Below are positions 42,520 through 51,700 of a DNA stretch of 64,000 nt, one piece after another (the first letter of the stretch is position 1; each line of letters begins with the position of its first letter). A program made the position numbers and the translations under genes. Origin of the DNA: Enterobacter sp. Ag1 (GTDB lineage Bacteria; Pseudomonadota; Gammaproteobacteria; Enterobacterales; Enterobacteriaceae); contig AKXM01000034.1 of assembly GCA_000277545.1 (NCBI GenBank), positions 186,001-250,000 of the forward strand, in the 5' to 3' direction. The notes beneath the pieces were generated by a model. The model had not been told where the DNA came from. It did not search any database and worked only from the letters and a program-made list of their open reading frames with translations.

Positions 42520-43446
42520 TTAGGGGTTGAGTCCACCGAATCGCTTCTGGTAACCGCCCACCGGGGCGGGCAAGTCGCCCACCGAGGTTTCGCCCAGCTC
42601 GCTGACGTAGGTAAGCGCGCCGGCGGCGACCCGCTGATAGATATTGATGCACAGCTGGCGGGCATTCTGCCCCAGCCAGTGCGGCGGCAGCAGTTCATCC
42701 GGCAACAGCGGATCTTTCAGCACGACACGGCGGTAGAAGTGGATCAGCAGCAGCTGAATGTGAAAACAGCGCTGCGGCGTTAGCTCATCGTTTCCCGCCT
42801 CACGCAGCAGCGGTAAAAGCGGGCGAAAAGAGTTGATAAATTCAGCGTAACGTTCGTTTTTGTCGGTCAGCAACCAGCACTCTTCCACGCGAGATCTCAG
42901 CGCTGCGCGGGACGTTTGCAGCGGGGATTCAGCCTCAAAACAGATGACCTGCTCAGCCACGCCTGCCTCATGAAGCAGGCTTTGGATATCCGCGAGATTT
43001 TGCGAGGGCGAAGCCATCAGGTTCGGCGCGAGCGCCCCAAAACCCTGCCAGATGAGCTGTTTTTTCACCTGTTGCAGCGTGGTTTTTTCCAACCCTTCGG
43101 AAAGCAGCAGCAGCCACTTTCCATCCCAGGCAGGCTGCCCGGCGCGATAAATTTTCGACTCAGCGCGGCGGGTCATTCTCTGGCCCATATCGGTCAGGCG
43201 ATAAAAACTGCGGCGCCCCACTCGCTCCACGTCCAGCCAGCCCTCTTTATTGAGGCGAAAAAGCGACGTGCGCACAAAACGCTCACCGAATCCCAAAGGC
43301 TCCAGCATCGCCGCGAGGCTACCCAGCCAGATTTCGCCGCCTCGATGAGCCAGCGCATCGCCGTACAAAGAGACAATCAGCGACGTGCCGCTGATGGGCA
43401 CGGCGCTGACGGCCTGCTGAATAAAAGTGTCGAGTTTGCTGCTCAT
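42520..43446 (-). CDS. paaX: Phenylacetyl-CoA-responsive repressor PaaX
   Basis: A 308-residue repressor matching E. coli PaaX (316): N-terminal winged helix (about 10-75, FGERFVRTSLFRLNKEGWL), central PaaX domain and C-terminal domain (HIQLLLIHFYRRVVLKDPLLP). PaaX represses the paa operon until phenylacetyl-CoA binds. In E. coli the catabolic paaABCDEFGHIJK genes lie directly upstream; here that place holds a GH5 glycosidase gene and no paa enzyme genes. The product is about eight residues shorter at the C-terminus than in E. coli. The target may be elsewhere in the genome. Confidence 0.96.
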   Translation of the reverse strand: MSSKLDTFIQQAVSAVPISGTSLIVSLYGDALAHRGGEIWLGSLAAMLEPLGFGERFVRTSLFRLNKEGWLDVERVGRRSFYRLTDMGQRMTRRAESKIYRAGQPAWDGKWLLLLSEGLEKTTLQQVKKQLIWQGFGALAPNLMASPSQNLADIQSLLHEAGVAEQVICFEAESPLQTSRAALRSRVEECWLLTDKNERYAEFINSFRPLLPLLREAGNDELTPQRCFHIQLLLIHFYRRVVLKDPLLPDELLPPHWLGQNARQLCINIYQRVAAGALTYVSELGETSVGDLPAPVGGYQKRFGGLNP

Positions 43447-43572
43447 CCTGCCTCATTGCCGCTATGGGAATTTCAGAGAAAAAACATAGCATAATAAAGC
43501 GGACGGCCCACATTGAATTAGGTGTTATGATTCAAAAAATCTCAAATCACTCATCTTAACGTAACGCATAAC

Positions 43573-44760
43573 TTAACGCGTCGACGGCCCCAGTCGGCGG
43601 CTAATCGGCTCAAACTCAGGCGTGGCATGGCGCGGTAAAGTGTCCGGCTTATGTTCATCCATCGCCTGCCAGTACGACCAGGGCACTTTCCTTTTTCCCA
43701 GCTCATAATCCATGCCGTCCCAGGCATCTTCGCGAAAGCTGTAGAATGCCCAGTGCGCCTGTGTTTTATCCAGCGCGCTGAGGACATCCTCGAGATACTG
43801 GCGACACCCGGCCAACTGGCGCATACAGCCAAACTCCCCCGCCACCATACGATTCTGCGCCACCCCTCGCTGCTTAGCCCACCAGAATGGCTGCTGCAGA
43901 TACCCGGCCACGCGCTCTCCGTTCCATTTTTCCTGTTTACCGCCAAAAGGGACAACGCCGGGATAGACATACGGCTTCAGGCGTTTGAGGTTTGGCGCGC
44001 TGGTCGCGTCGTAGGGTTCGTACATATGAAAACTGTAAAGCACGCGATCGTCACTCAGGGCGGAAGGCCAGTAGCTAAAGCTGTCGGCGGCGGCGTACCA
44101 GCCGCTATCCACCATGATGGGCGTCATCTTATCCACTTCGCGAATCGCGTTGATCACGGTTTGATAGAACTCTGGCAAGTCTCTGGCCGTGCCCTGGTGC
44201 GCTTTGTACCAGGCCTTCATTTCCTCCAGCGAGGCGTGTTCGGGGAGACCAGCCCGCTTCTCCGGCGCAGGCTCATTGATCAGGTTGTAGGCGGCAATCG
44301 CCGGGTTATCTTTTAGCTGCCCGGCCAGGTCACGCCAGAACTGCGCGCTTTGCTGCCAGTAACGTTTATCCTGCCACAGCCGGTCGTCAAAGCGGCCATC
44401 ATTGTTTTGCGCCCAGCGCATACCGGGCAGCGACAGCGGCGTAATCACCACTTTAAGTCCGGCGGCGTGAGCACGCGCCAGCGTCTCTTTGAGGATGCGG
44501 AGATCCTGCGTCATCAGCCCCCGATAGTTGTCGGCATTACCCAGCAAAAAATCACGTTGTTCCGGTCGCCATTTGTCCCACGAAAGCCGTACCCAACTGG
44601 CACCGTAGCCTTTGAGAGCGGTGAAATAGGCTTGATCGGGCGGCAGACGGTTAAAGCTGTTGCCGCCGTGCTGCGGCGAGTTCCAGAAGGCGATGCTGTC
44701 CATGGCAAAGGCGGAACCAGAGAGCAGCGCCAGCCCTGACCAAAGTGCTTTGAGTTTCAT
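43573..44760 (-). CDS. Secreted GH5 glycoside hydrolase (cellulase-like)
   Basis: A 395-residue protein with a signal peptide (1-19, SAFA-M). It is a GH5-family TIM barrel: acid/base Glu163 in LINEPAP, nucleophile Glu309 in AGEFGC, and FHMYEPY with conserved His245 and Tyr247. GH5 enzymes cleave beta-glucans such as cellulose or mannan. It is the last gene of a minus-strand set with a DUF2861 gene, an OmpR-type regulator and a DUF3404 kinase. The substrate is not known; peptidoglycan-related or exopolysaccharide glycans are possible given the context. Confidence 0.88.
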   Translation of the reverse strand: MKLKALWSGLALLSGSAFAMDSIAFWNSPQHGGNSFNRLPPDQAYFTALKGYGASWVRLSWDKWRPEQRDFLLGNADNYRGLMTQDLRILKETLARAHAAGLKVVITPLSLPGMRWAQNNDGRFDDRLWQDKRYWQQSAQFWRDLAGQLKDNPAIAAYNLINEPAPEKRAGLPEHASLEEMKAWYKAHQGTARDLPEFYQTVINAIREVDKMTPIMVDSGWYAAADSFSYWPSALSDDRVLYSFHMYEPYDATSAPNLKRLKPYVYPGVVPFGGKQEKWNGERVAGYLQQPFWWAKQRGVAQNRMVAGEFGCMRQLAGCRQYLEDVLSALDKTQAHWAFYSFREDAWDGMDYELGKRKVPWSYWQAMDEHKPDTLPRHATPEFEPISRRLGPSTR

Positions 44761-44849
44761 GACAAATACCTCAGTAACGAAAGAGGCTGCAGTATTGCCG
44801 GTTAGCGGGCGTCGATTGTCAGAGGAATGTCAGGATAGCGGTATAGGCC

Positions 44850-45668
44850 TTAGTTTTTCATCGTTGCCAGCGGACCGGCGAGGCGGTGTTCGGTTCTTAC
44901 CGCCACGCTGCCCCGATTTTCCGCACTGACCACGGCCACCGTGGCCCATACGCTTTCGGCAGGCTTCGCAGGCCAGGGCATCAGCGTCAGCTGGTCGCTT
45001 TTTGCCCACCAAATCTGGCTATAGTCGCTGCGATTAAGCAACGTTTGCTCAAGCCAGGGTTTGGGGCAGGCAGGAGACACCTGCGGCGTAGTGAGCGTAA
45101 TGGCGCGATCGTGAAGCTGGATCTGCGTTAACCCGTCAAGGCCTTGTAACGCCAGAGGCTGCTGCCATTGCTGCCCGCCGCTCGATACGGTCAGCAGATA
45201 AACCCCTTCGCTCAGCGGCTGAGTAAACTCTTCGCTTTCGACCCGAAACTCACCTGCCGCTTCATACTGCACCGGCATTGCGGCGAGCGCTTTTTTGCCA
45301 TCGGGCAGCATCAGGGCAACGTTAATATCCTGGCGGGGGCTCTTTCCACTCAAAGTTATGCGATAAATTCGGTTAAGCGGCATATCACGCTGCATCAACG
45401 TGAGCGTTAAGTCGTCCAGCCACTCAGGAACCGCCGGAGTAAGATCTTTGCCGCATTGCCGACTGACCACGGCATTAAGCGCCTCTTTCCAGGCCAGCCG
45501 CTGTGCCGCGCTATTCAGCCGCGGCCAGACATCAATCAACTGGCTGTTAGCAAGGTCGCCTCGCTGGTTAAACAGCTGATGATATACGGGCTCCAGCGGC
45601 GTTTGGGGCAACGTTGCACCGACGCTGAACGAGAAGACGATCAGCAGGGCTGACAGGAGAAGTTTCAT
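44850..45668 (-). CDS. DUF2861 periplasmic protein
   Basis: A 272-residue protein with a signal peptide (MKLLLSALLIVFSFSVGA) and no further membrane helix. It fits the DUF2861 family, which in Vibrio is encoded with the VxrA/VxrB two-component genes. The ATG at 45668 overlaps the stop of the response regulator gene by four bases (ATGA), which marks translational coupling. Function is unknown; probably a periplasmic accessory for the sensor kinase. Confidence 0.75.
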   Translation of the reverse strand: MKLLLSALLIVFSFSVGATLPQTPLEPVYHQLFNQRGDLANSQLIDVWPRLNSAAQRLAWKEALNAVVSRQCGKDLTPAVPEWLDDLTLTLMQRDMPLNRIYRITLSGKSPRQDINVALMLPDGKKALAAMPVQYEAAGEFRVESEEFTQPLSEGVYLLTVSSGGQQWQQPLALQGLDGLTQIQLHDRAITLTTPQVSPACPKPWLEQTLLNRSDYSQIWWAKSDQLTLMPWPAKPAESVWATVAVVSAENRGSVAVRTEHRLAGPLATMKN

Positions 45669-46327
45669 TCCGCTAGCTCCAGCCGATAGCCAATCCCGCG
45701 CACGCTCGCAATCGGCAGGCCCGGCAGTTTTTGCCGTAACTGTAAAACATGCGTATCCACCGTTCTGGTTGACGGAAAGCTTTGATAGCCCCAAACCTGA
45801 TTGAGCAATTCATCCCGGGTAAACACGCGTCCCGCCATCTGCATCAGCATCGCCAGCAGCGCAAACTCGGTTGCCGTCAGCGCGGCCTCTTTACCCTGCC
45901 AGGTAGCAATTTGCCGCGCCGGAAGTAAGCTGAGTTCACCGCAGACCAGCAACCCGTCGCCTAAAGGGCGAAGCTGAGCCCGGATGCGAGCCAGCAGTTC
46001 AACGTGGGCAAACGGCTTGCTCAGATAGTCACGCGCGCCCGCCTCCAGCCCCGCCACCCGCTCTTCAATGCTCACTTTTGCCGTCAGCACGATCACCGGC
46101 AGGGCTTTTTTTGCCAGCCACTGAGGCAAAAGCCGAAGACTGTCGCCTTCGGGAAGCTGGCGGTCGAGAATCGCCAAATCCGCCTGATACCAATGGTCGA
46201 GAACATATTCACTGCTGCGCAGCCAGCGGCAGCTGAACCCCTCCTGCTGCAAAAATGTCGCCAGCCCTTCGCCCAGCGCAATATCATCCTCAATTAACAA
46301 TAAAGTAAGCGCTTTAGTCGGGATCAT
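45665..46327 (-). CDS. OmpR-family response regulator (VxrB/WigR-like)
   Basis: A 220-residue regulator: receiver domain at about 7-118 with Asp14, Asp15, phospho-acceptor Asp55 (ILDRQLPEG), Thr82 and Lys104; winged-helix output domain at about 125-218 (TRTVDTHVLQLRQKL). It overlaps the kinase gene by 14 bp and has GGAG seven bases before the ATG. Together with the DUF3404 kinase it resembles VxrAB/WigKR of Vibrio, which controls cell-wall upkeep and T6SS genes there. Confidence 0.9.
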   Translation of the reverse strand: MIPTKALTLLLIEDDIALGEGLATFLQQEGFSCRWLRSSEYVLDHWYQADLAILDRQLPEGDSLRLLPQWLAKKALPVIVLTAKVSIEERVAGLEAGARDYLSKPFAHVELLARIRAQLRPLGDGLLVCGELSLLPARQIATWQGKEAALTATEFALLAMLMQMAGRVFTRDELLNQVWGYQSFPSTRTVDTHVLQLRQKLPGLPIASVRGIGYRLELAE

Positions 46328-47732
46328 ACGGCAACTCCAGGGTAAACGTGGTTGGCGCGGGGCTGAACGTCAACTTTCCGTTGAGGCGACGAGCAACCCG
46401 CTGAACAATGGTCAATCCAAGACCCAGACTGCTGCTTGACCAGCGTAAACGGCGGCTGTTCAGCAGCGGGTTTTGAGTGATGTTTCCGCTATCGCTAACC
46501 TGAAAAATAAGGTGCGTTCTACTTTTATGCACCGTCAGGTGCACGGGAGGCTTTCCGTGACGGAACGCATTATCCAGTAAATTCGTCAGACACAGGCTGC
46601 CCCAGTAGAGCGACACGCCCACGATCATGTTTTCTTCCAGGCAGTACGTCAGCCCGTCCCGATCCGCACAAAGGTGATCGAGCCAGTCGCTGAGCCGGAC
46701 CTGAGTGGGTGTTTCCAGCGCCTCCCGCTGATGCTCCGCTATCAGGTAGTGTTTGCTGGTATCGGCCATCTGCCGCATCCGTTGCAGCGTGTCGGCCAGA
46801 GCCACAAAATTAAGCTGGGCACCTTCCGGCAACTGGTCGAAGTCACGGCGAAAATGTTCGACCACGTTGCTCAGTTGGGCAATGGGCGTACGCAGCTCAT
46901 GGGTCAGCATTTGCGTAATAAAGCGCTGACGCTCACGCAGTTGCCTCCGCTGCCAGGCCATCCATATCAACCCCGACGCGGTAAACAGCGCCAGCAGGCC
47001 AAAAAGCCAGCGCCAGACATCGCGATAACCTTCCCGAGCATTGACGCACAGCGCCCCTGCCCGCATATCGCAGCGCCCCCCGGCATTAACCAGTTTGATA
47101 TCGGACTGTCGGGCTAGAGGCTGCCAGACCGTTGCCTCATAACGCTGCCATTGCTGCTGGCTGAATCGCCAGAGTTGGCCGTTTTGCAGCAGCCAGCGCT
47201 GGCCCCCAAGCAATGCCTCAAGATTGTCATCGGACAGTCTGCCAATGCCCGCCAGGTCGTCAGGTCTTTCCCGCACATGCAGCGAGTTTCTTAGCACCGC
47301 TGCCGCGCCCGGATGACGCAAGATGTACTGCCAGGCACTGCTTCCCCCAAGCGGATAGAGCGGATTCGCGGCGAACCAGGATGCAGGCGGAATGTCCGGC
47401 TGGCATAAGGCGGCAAGAAATGATTTCACCGAGGGTGATAGCTCGTCCCCGCTGGCACAGCGCTTGTCCAGGTGGTAAAACGCCGTGAGGTCCGGCAGCG
47501 ACCAGGCCTGAAACTGAGGATACATGGATTCGGGCTTGAGCAACGTAGCATCAAGCTGCTGAAGGGTTTGCAGCGAGACTTGCGCCGCCGGGGTTGACCG
47601 GCTTAACGCCGCGCTAAAGCGGGCCAGATCCTCGTCAAGTTCCGCCGCACGAGTCGAACCTGCATGCAGCCAAAGGGCAGCACACAGCCAGAGTATCGCG
47701 TAACGAAACAACGGGACAAATCTCCGGGTCAC
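46314..47732 (-). CDS. DUF3404 sensor histidine kinase (VxrA/WigK-like)
   Basis: A 472-residue kinase starting at GTG (AAGG 8 bases upstream). A signal peptide or N-terminal helix (about 8-29) and a membrane helix at about 242-260 bracket a periplasmic domain of some 210 residues with four Cys (92, 110, 221, 229), the DUF3404 layout of Vibrio VxrA/WigK. The cytoplasmic part has the H-box THELRTP (His278) and ATPase motifs LLDNAFRHG, VSDSG and LGLGLTIV. WigKR senses cell-wall damage in Vibrio; the same is inferred here. Confidence 0.88.
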   Translation of the reverse strand: MTRRFVPLFRYAILWLCAALWLHAGSTRAAELDEDLARFSAALSRSTPAAQVSLQTLQQLDATLLKPESMYPQFQAWSLPDLTAFYHLDKRCASGDELSPSVKSFLAALCQPDIPPASWFAANPLYPLGGSSAWQYILRHPGAAAVLRNSLHVRERPDDLAGIGRLSDDNLEALLGGQRWLLQNGQLWRFSQQQWQRYEATVWQPLARQSDIKLVNAGGRCDMRAGALCVNAREGYRDVWRWLFGLLALFTASGLIWMAWQRRQLRERQRFITQMLTHELRTPIAQLSNVVEHFRRDFDQLPEGAQLNFVALADTLQRMRQMADTSKHYLIAEHQREALETPTQVRLSDWLDHLCADRDGLTYCLEENMIVGVSLYWGSLCLTNLLDNAFRHGKPPVHLTVHKSRTHLIFQVSDSGNITQNPLLNSRRLRWSSSSLGLGLTIVQRVARRLNGKLTFSPAPTTFTLELPYDPD

Positions 47733-47785
47733 GAGAAAGGCCTTAATTTATGAGGGGGTGGAAAGCTGCCTGGCTGGCAGCATGT

Positions 47786-48739
47786 TTATCTCGCCGATTG
47801 CGCCGCAAGAAAGGCTTCAATTTGCGAGCGGGTGGAGGTGCCTTCCATCGGACCACGCTGCGAAATTGCCAGCGAGCCGCTGGCATTGGCCCAGGTCAAC
47901 GCTTCCTGTGGCTGAACGCCGGACAAAAACAGGCTGACAAACGTGGCACCAAAGCAGTCACCTGCCCCGGTAGGGTCAACCACCGACACGTTAAAGCCGG
48001 GTATATGCCAGGTCTGCCGATCGCTGAAGTAGCTCGCCCCTCGCGGCCCTCGTTTGATCACCACGTGTTTCACCCCGCGCTTGAGCAGATTGTCCACCAG
48101 CCGTTGCTCATCCTCCCCCTGATGCCGCCCGAAGTAATCTAACTCCCCGTCGCTCGGCAGGAAAATATCTGTGTAATCAAGGATATATTCAAACGCCTGT
48201 GACATTTCCGGGATGTTAAGCATCTCTTTCCGGATGTTAGGATCGAAGGAGACGGTGCCGCCGCGTGACTTCACGTTTTCAATCGCCTTTCGCATGGCAT
48301 CGATAATGCGAAACGAAAACAGCGACGAGCCCATAATATGAAAATGATTGCACTGGTTAAGCAAGGTGTCGTCGATATGGTCGGCAGTAAGCGAGCCGCA
48401 GGCGCTGTTCGGCAGATTAAAAATAAAATCGCGCTGCGACTGGGTGCGGTAACTGACAAAGGCGCTGCCGGTGGTGGCTTTTGGCAGGACGGTAATGCCG
48501 TTCACGTCGACCCCATCTTTTTCCAGCCGGGCAATATTCATCTCCCCAAAGGCATCGCTGCCGACGCAGCTGAACAGCACCGAACCGAATCCTAATTTAG
48601 CCACCTGATCGGCAAAAATGGCTGGCGCACCGCTGGGATAAGGCCCCCAGAATTCGCCCGGCTGCGAAAAGCCCTGACTTTCTTTCTTGGCCAAAAACTC
48701 CACCAACAGTTCGCCGATGGTACATATCGTCACGTTCAT
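47786..48739 (-). CDS. PfkB-family sugar kinase
   Basis: A 317-residue ribokinase/fructokinase-like enzyme. N-terminal ICTIGELLVEFLAK and the C-terminal DPTGAGDCFGATFVS motif with the catalytic Asp and anion hole GAGD are intact. It follows the DeoR gene by 10 bp on the same strand, so it belongs to the divergent sugar cluster. It may phosphorylate a ketohexose or a 2-keto-3-deoxy sugar; the sequence alone cannot decide. AAGGAGCGGTG precedes the ATG. Confidence 0.88.
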   Translation of the reverse strand: MNVTICTIGELLVEFLAKKESQGFSQPGEFWGPYPSGAPAIFADQVAKLGFGSVLFSCVGSDAFGEMNIARLEKDGVDVNGITVLPKATTGSAFVSYRTQSQRDFIFNLPNSACGSLTADHIDDTLLNQCNHFHIMGSSLFSFRIIDAMRKAIENVKSRGGTVSFDPNIRKEMLNIPEMSQAFEYILDYTDIFLPSDGELDYFGRHQGEDEQRLVDNLLKRGVKHVVIKRGPRGASYFSDRQTWHIPGFNVSVVDPTGAGDCFGATFVSLFLSGVQPQEALTWANASGSLAISQRGPMEGTSTRSQIEAFLAAQSAR

Positions 48740-48749
48740 CACCGCTCCT

Positions 48750-49580
48750 TCATTTTGCTTTTTGCAGCGCTGGGTTGAGCCACGTCAGGCACTCATTGTT
48801 GGTGTAGCTATTGCTCAGCCCCACAGCGAGAAAGCGAGAATGGTATTCCGCTGCCACAACCTGGGGCGTAATGAGGCCGCTTGCCTGCGCGAGCTGGCCA
48901 ACGGCATAGCGTTTTTCGCCGTAAACGGGCCGGTTGGCGACGATGGCAATCAGGTGTTTGCTCTGCCCAACGGCTTCACCCAACAGACGTGCGCTTGGTG
49001 CATCTCTGACGCTCAGCGTGCCATCTTCTGCAATATGGTCGACGGCAATCAACGTGCGGCTCGGGCGGTAATGGCGAAGCGCATTTAATGCCGCCTCACC
49101 CTCGACCCTGTTTCCATCTCCGCTCAATACGCCGCCAAGCAGGATCTTTTCACCGGGAAGAAACTCTTGCGCAAAACAGACGTGCGCCAGGTCATTCATC
49201 AACAGTCGCAGATCGTCATAGCCCGTAAGGAAAGGAATCACTTTACGTAAAATAGAGCCAGGTCCTAAAAATACGGTTTCATCCTCGCTGATTAAGGCCG
49301 CAGCCTGGCGCGCCATTTCGGCTTCCAGCTCTTTATGCACAACGGCGGCAGGTTCCCGGGGCTGAGCCACCGGTGCCCCCTGCTGGGCGGTATAAATTGC
49401 GCCACCAAACGAGCGCTTCAGGTAGCCTTGTTGCTCCAGATAATTGAGATCGTTTCGAATGGTGACGCCAGACACAGCAAGCATCTCCGCCAAATCATCT
49501 ACTTTAATTTCGCCGTTTTTACGGACGATCTCTGCAATATCCAGGCGTCTTTTCAGCAGGCTGGTTGACGGTTTTGCCAC
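48750..49580 (-). CDS. DeoR-family transcriptional repressor
   Basis: A 276-residue protein with a DeoR helix-turn-helix at about 12-60 (VDDLAEMLAVSGVTIRNDLNYLEQQ) and a phosphosugar-sensing DeoRC domain (about 85-235). Such repressors release DNA when bound to a phosphorylated sugar. It is divergent from the gatY-kinase-PTS operon across a 316-bp gap with repeated AT-rich sites and a CRP site, and likely controls both arms. Confidence 0.9.
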   Translation of the reverse strand: MAKPSTSLLKRRLDIAEIVRKNGEIKVDDLAEMLAVSGVTIRNDLNYLEQQGYLKRSFGGAIYTAQQGAPVAQPREPAAVVHKELEAEMARQAAALISEDETVFLGPGSILRKVIPFLTGYDDLRLLMNDLAHVCFAQEFLPGEKILLGGVLSGDGNRVEGEAALNALRHYRPSRTLIAVDHIAEDGTLSVRDAPSARLLGEAVGQSKHLIAIVANRPVYGEKRYAVGQLAQASGLITPQVVAAEYHSRFLAVGLSNSYTNNECLTWLNPALQKAK

Positions 49581-49608
49581 AGTAGAGTGCCTTTTAAGTC
49601 ATTCGAGT

Positions 49609-49622
49609 AATAACTTTCATTT
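49609..49622. promoter_or_regulatory. Putative DeoR operator repeat 1
   Basis: AATAACTTTCATTT, an exact copy of the site at 49758. It lies about 30 bp before the DeoR gene start. Multiple spaced direct copies suit DeoR-type looping repression. Confidence 0.5.
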
Positions 49623-49757
49623 TTAAATTTATCTTTTCTCTTGTCAAACTCCTGTCTATCACCCAACAAATAAAAACAAACAAATAGCCTTTATTTCAAT
49701 GCATTAACAGAAAACACCTCTCAACAATATGTTTAAAAATGAATATTATCAATACCG

Positions 49758-49771
49758 AATAACTTTCATTT
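49758..49771. promoter_or_regulatory. Putative DeoR operator repeat 2
   Basis: Second exact copy of AATAACTTTCATTT, 149 bp from the first and 20 bp before the CRP site; a related AATTACTTTCAAAA lies at 49831. These are the only repeated words I noticed in the gap. Confidence 0.5.
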
Positions 49772-49776
49772 AGTAA

Positions 49777-50751
<975 letters not shown>

Positions 50752-50775
50752 CCCACGGACGCAAGGAGCAATGTC

Positions 50776-51690
50776 GTGATCCATACCCTGACTTTAAACA
50801 CCGCGATTGATATGAATATTTTTTGCGGCTCTCTGCAGCCTTCTAGCGTGAACCGCACCCAGCGCACGGAATATTGTCCTAACGGCAAAGGCGTTAACGT
50901 TTCTTTGGTCCTGAAGCACTTTCAGCAGCCGACCCACGTCATGGGCATATTCGGCGGATTTACCGGGCGCTATATTGTGGAGGAACTTAAAAAACAAAAA
51001 ATTAACGTTACCCCATCCTGGGTGCAGGCCCCTACGCGAATTAATGTGTTTATAAATGACGGCAACAATGAATATAAGTTGGTCAATGCCGGGGCGCATA
51101 TTGATGATGAATGTAAACAACAGATTATTCGGCATCTGGACTGCATCCGCCCGGGCGATTATTTAGTGATTAGCGGCAGTTTGCCGCCGGGTATTGAAAG
51201 CCAGTTTTATGTGGAGGTTATGTCACTCTGCAAACAGCGCGGGGGAAAAATCATTCTGGACATCAGCCACCCTGCGCTGCGGCAGTTACTTGAGCTTAAT
51301 CCCCTGCTGATCAAACCCAATGACGATGAATTAAAAGAAATATTCAATCTTCAGGTGGAAAGCATCCAACAGGTGCGCGAGGCGATGCAGACATTACATC
51401 AGTTGGGCGCACGTAATGTGTTATTAACCCTCGGCGCAAAAGGGCTCTATTTTTCCGACGGTTGTCAGCTGTGGTTCGCCTCCGCGCCCGAAATAGAGCT
51501 GGTCAGTTCAGCCTGTGCTGGGGACGCCGCGCTAGCGGCATTTCTCAGCCATTGGCTGAATGGTGAAGACATTCCCGAGGCACTAGCCCTCGCCAGCGCC
51601 ACGGGTGCGGACGTCGCCGCGTCTGCCGGCCTCGGGAAACTCAATCGTCTGGAAGCATTATTACAACAGGTTCAAATCGTCCAATTATAA
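50776..51690 (+). CDS. 1-phosphofructokinase-type PfkB kinase (TagK-like)
   Basis: A 304-residue kinase of the FruK/LacC group (GTG start, AAGGAG upstream; an ATG five bases earlier stops after two codons). It begins MIHTLTLNTAIDMNIF, has CPNGKGVNVS and NVFINDG-type motifs and a C-terminal SACAGDAALAAF where GAGD is usual, so the first Gly of the anion hole is Cys while the base Asp is kept. It should phosphorylate a ketohexose 1-phosphate at C6, giving the substrate of the aldolase upstream. In Klebsiella this is TagK of D-tagatose catabolism. Confidence 0.85.
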   Translation: MIHTLTLNTAIDMNIFCGSLQPSSVNRTQRTEYCPNGKGVNVSLVLKHFQQPTHVMGIFGGFTGRYIVEELKKQKINVTPSWVQAPTRINVFINDGNNEYKLVNAGAHIDDECKQQIIRHLDCIRPGDYLVISGSLPPGIESQFYVEVMSLCKQRGGKIILDISHPALRQLLELNPLLIKPNDDELKEIFNLQVESIQQVREAMQTLHQLGARNVLLTLGAKGLYFSDGCQLWFASAPEIELVSSACAGDAALAAFLSHWLNGEDIPEALALASATGADVAASAGLGKLNRLEALLQQVQIVQL

Positions 51691-51700
51691 AGGTCTGATT

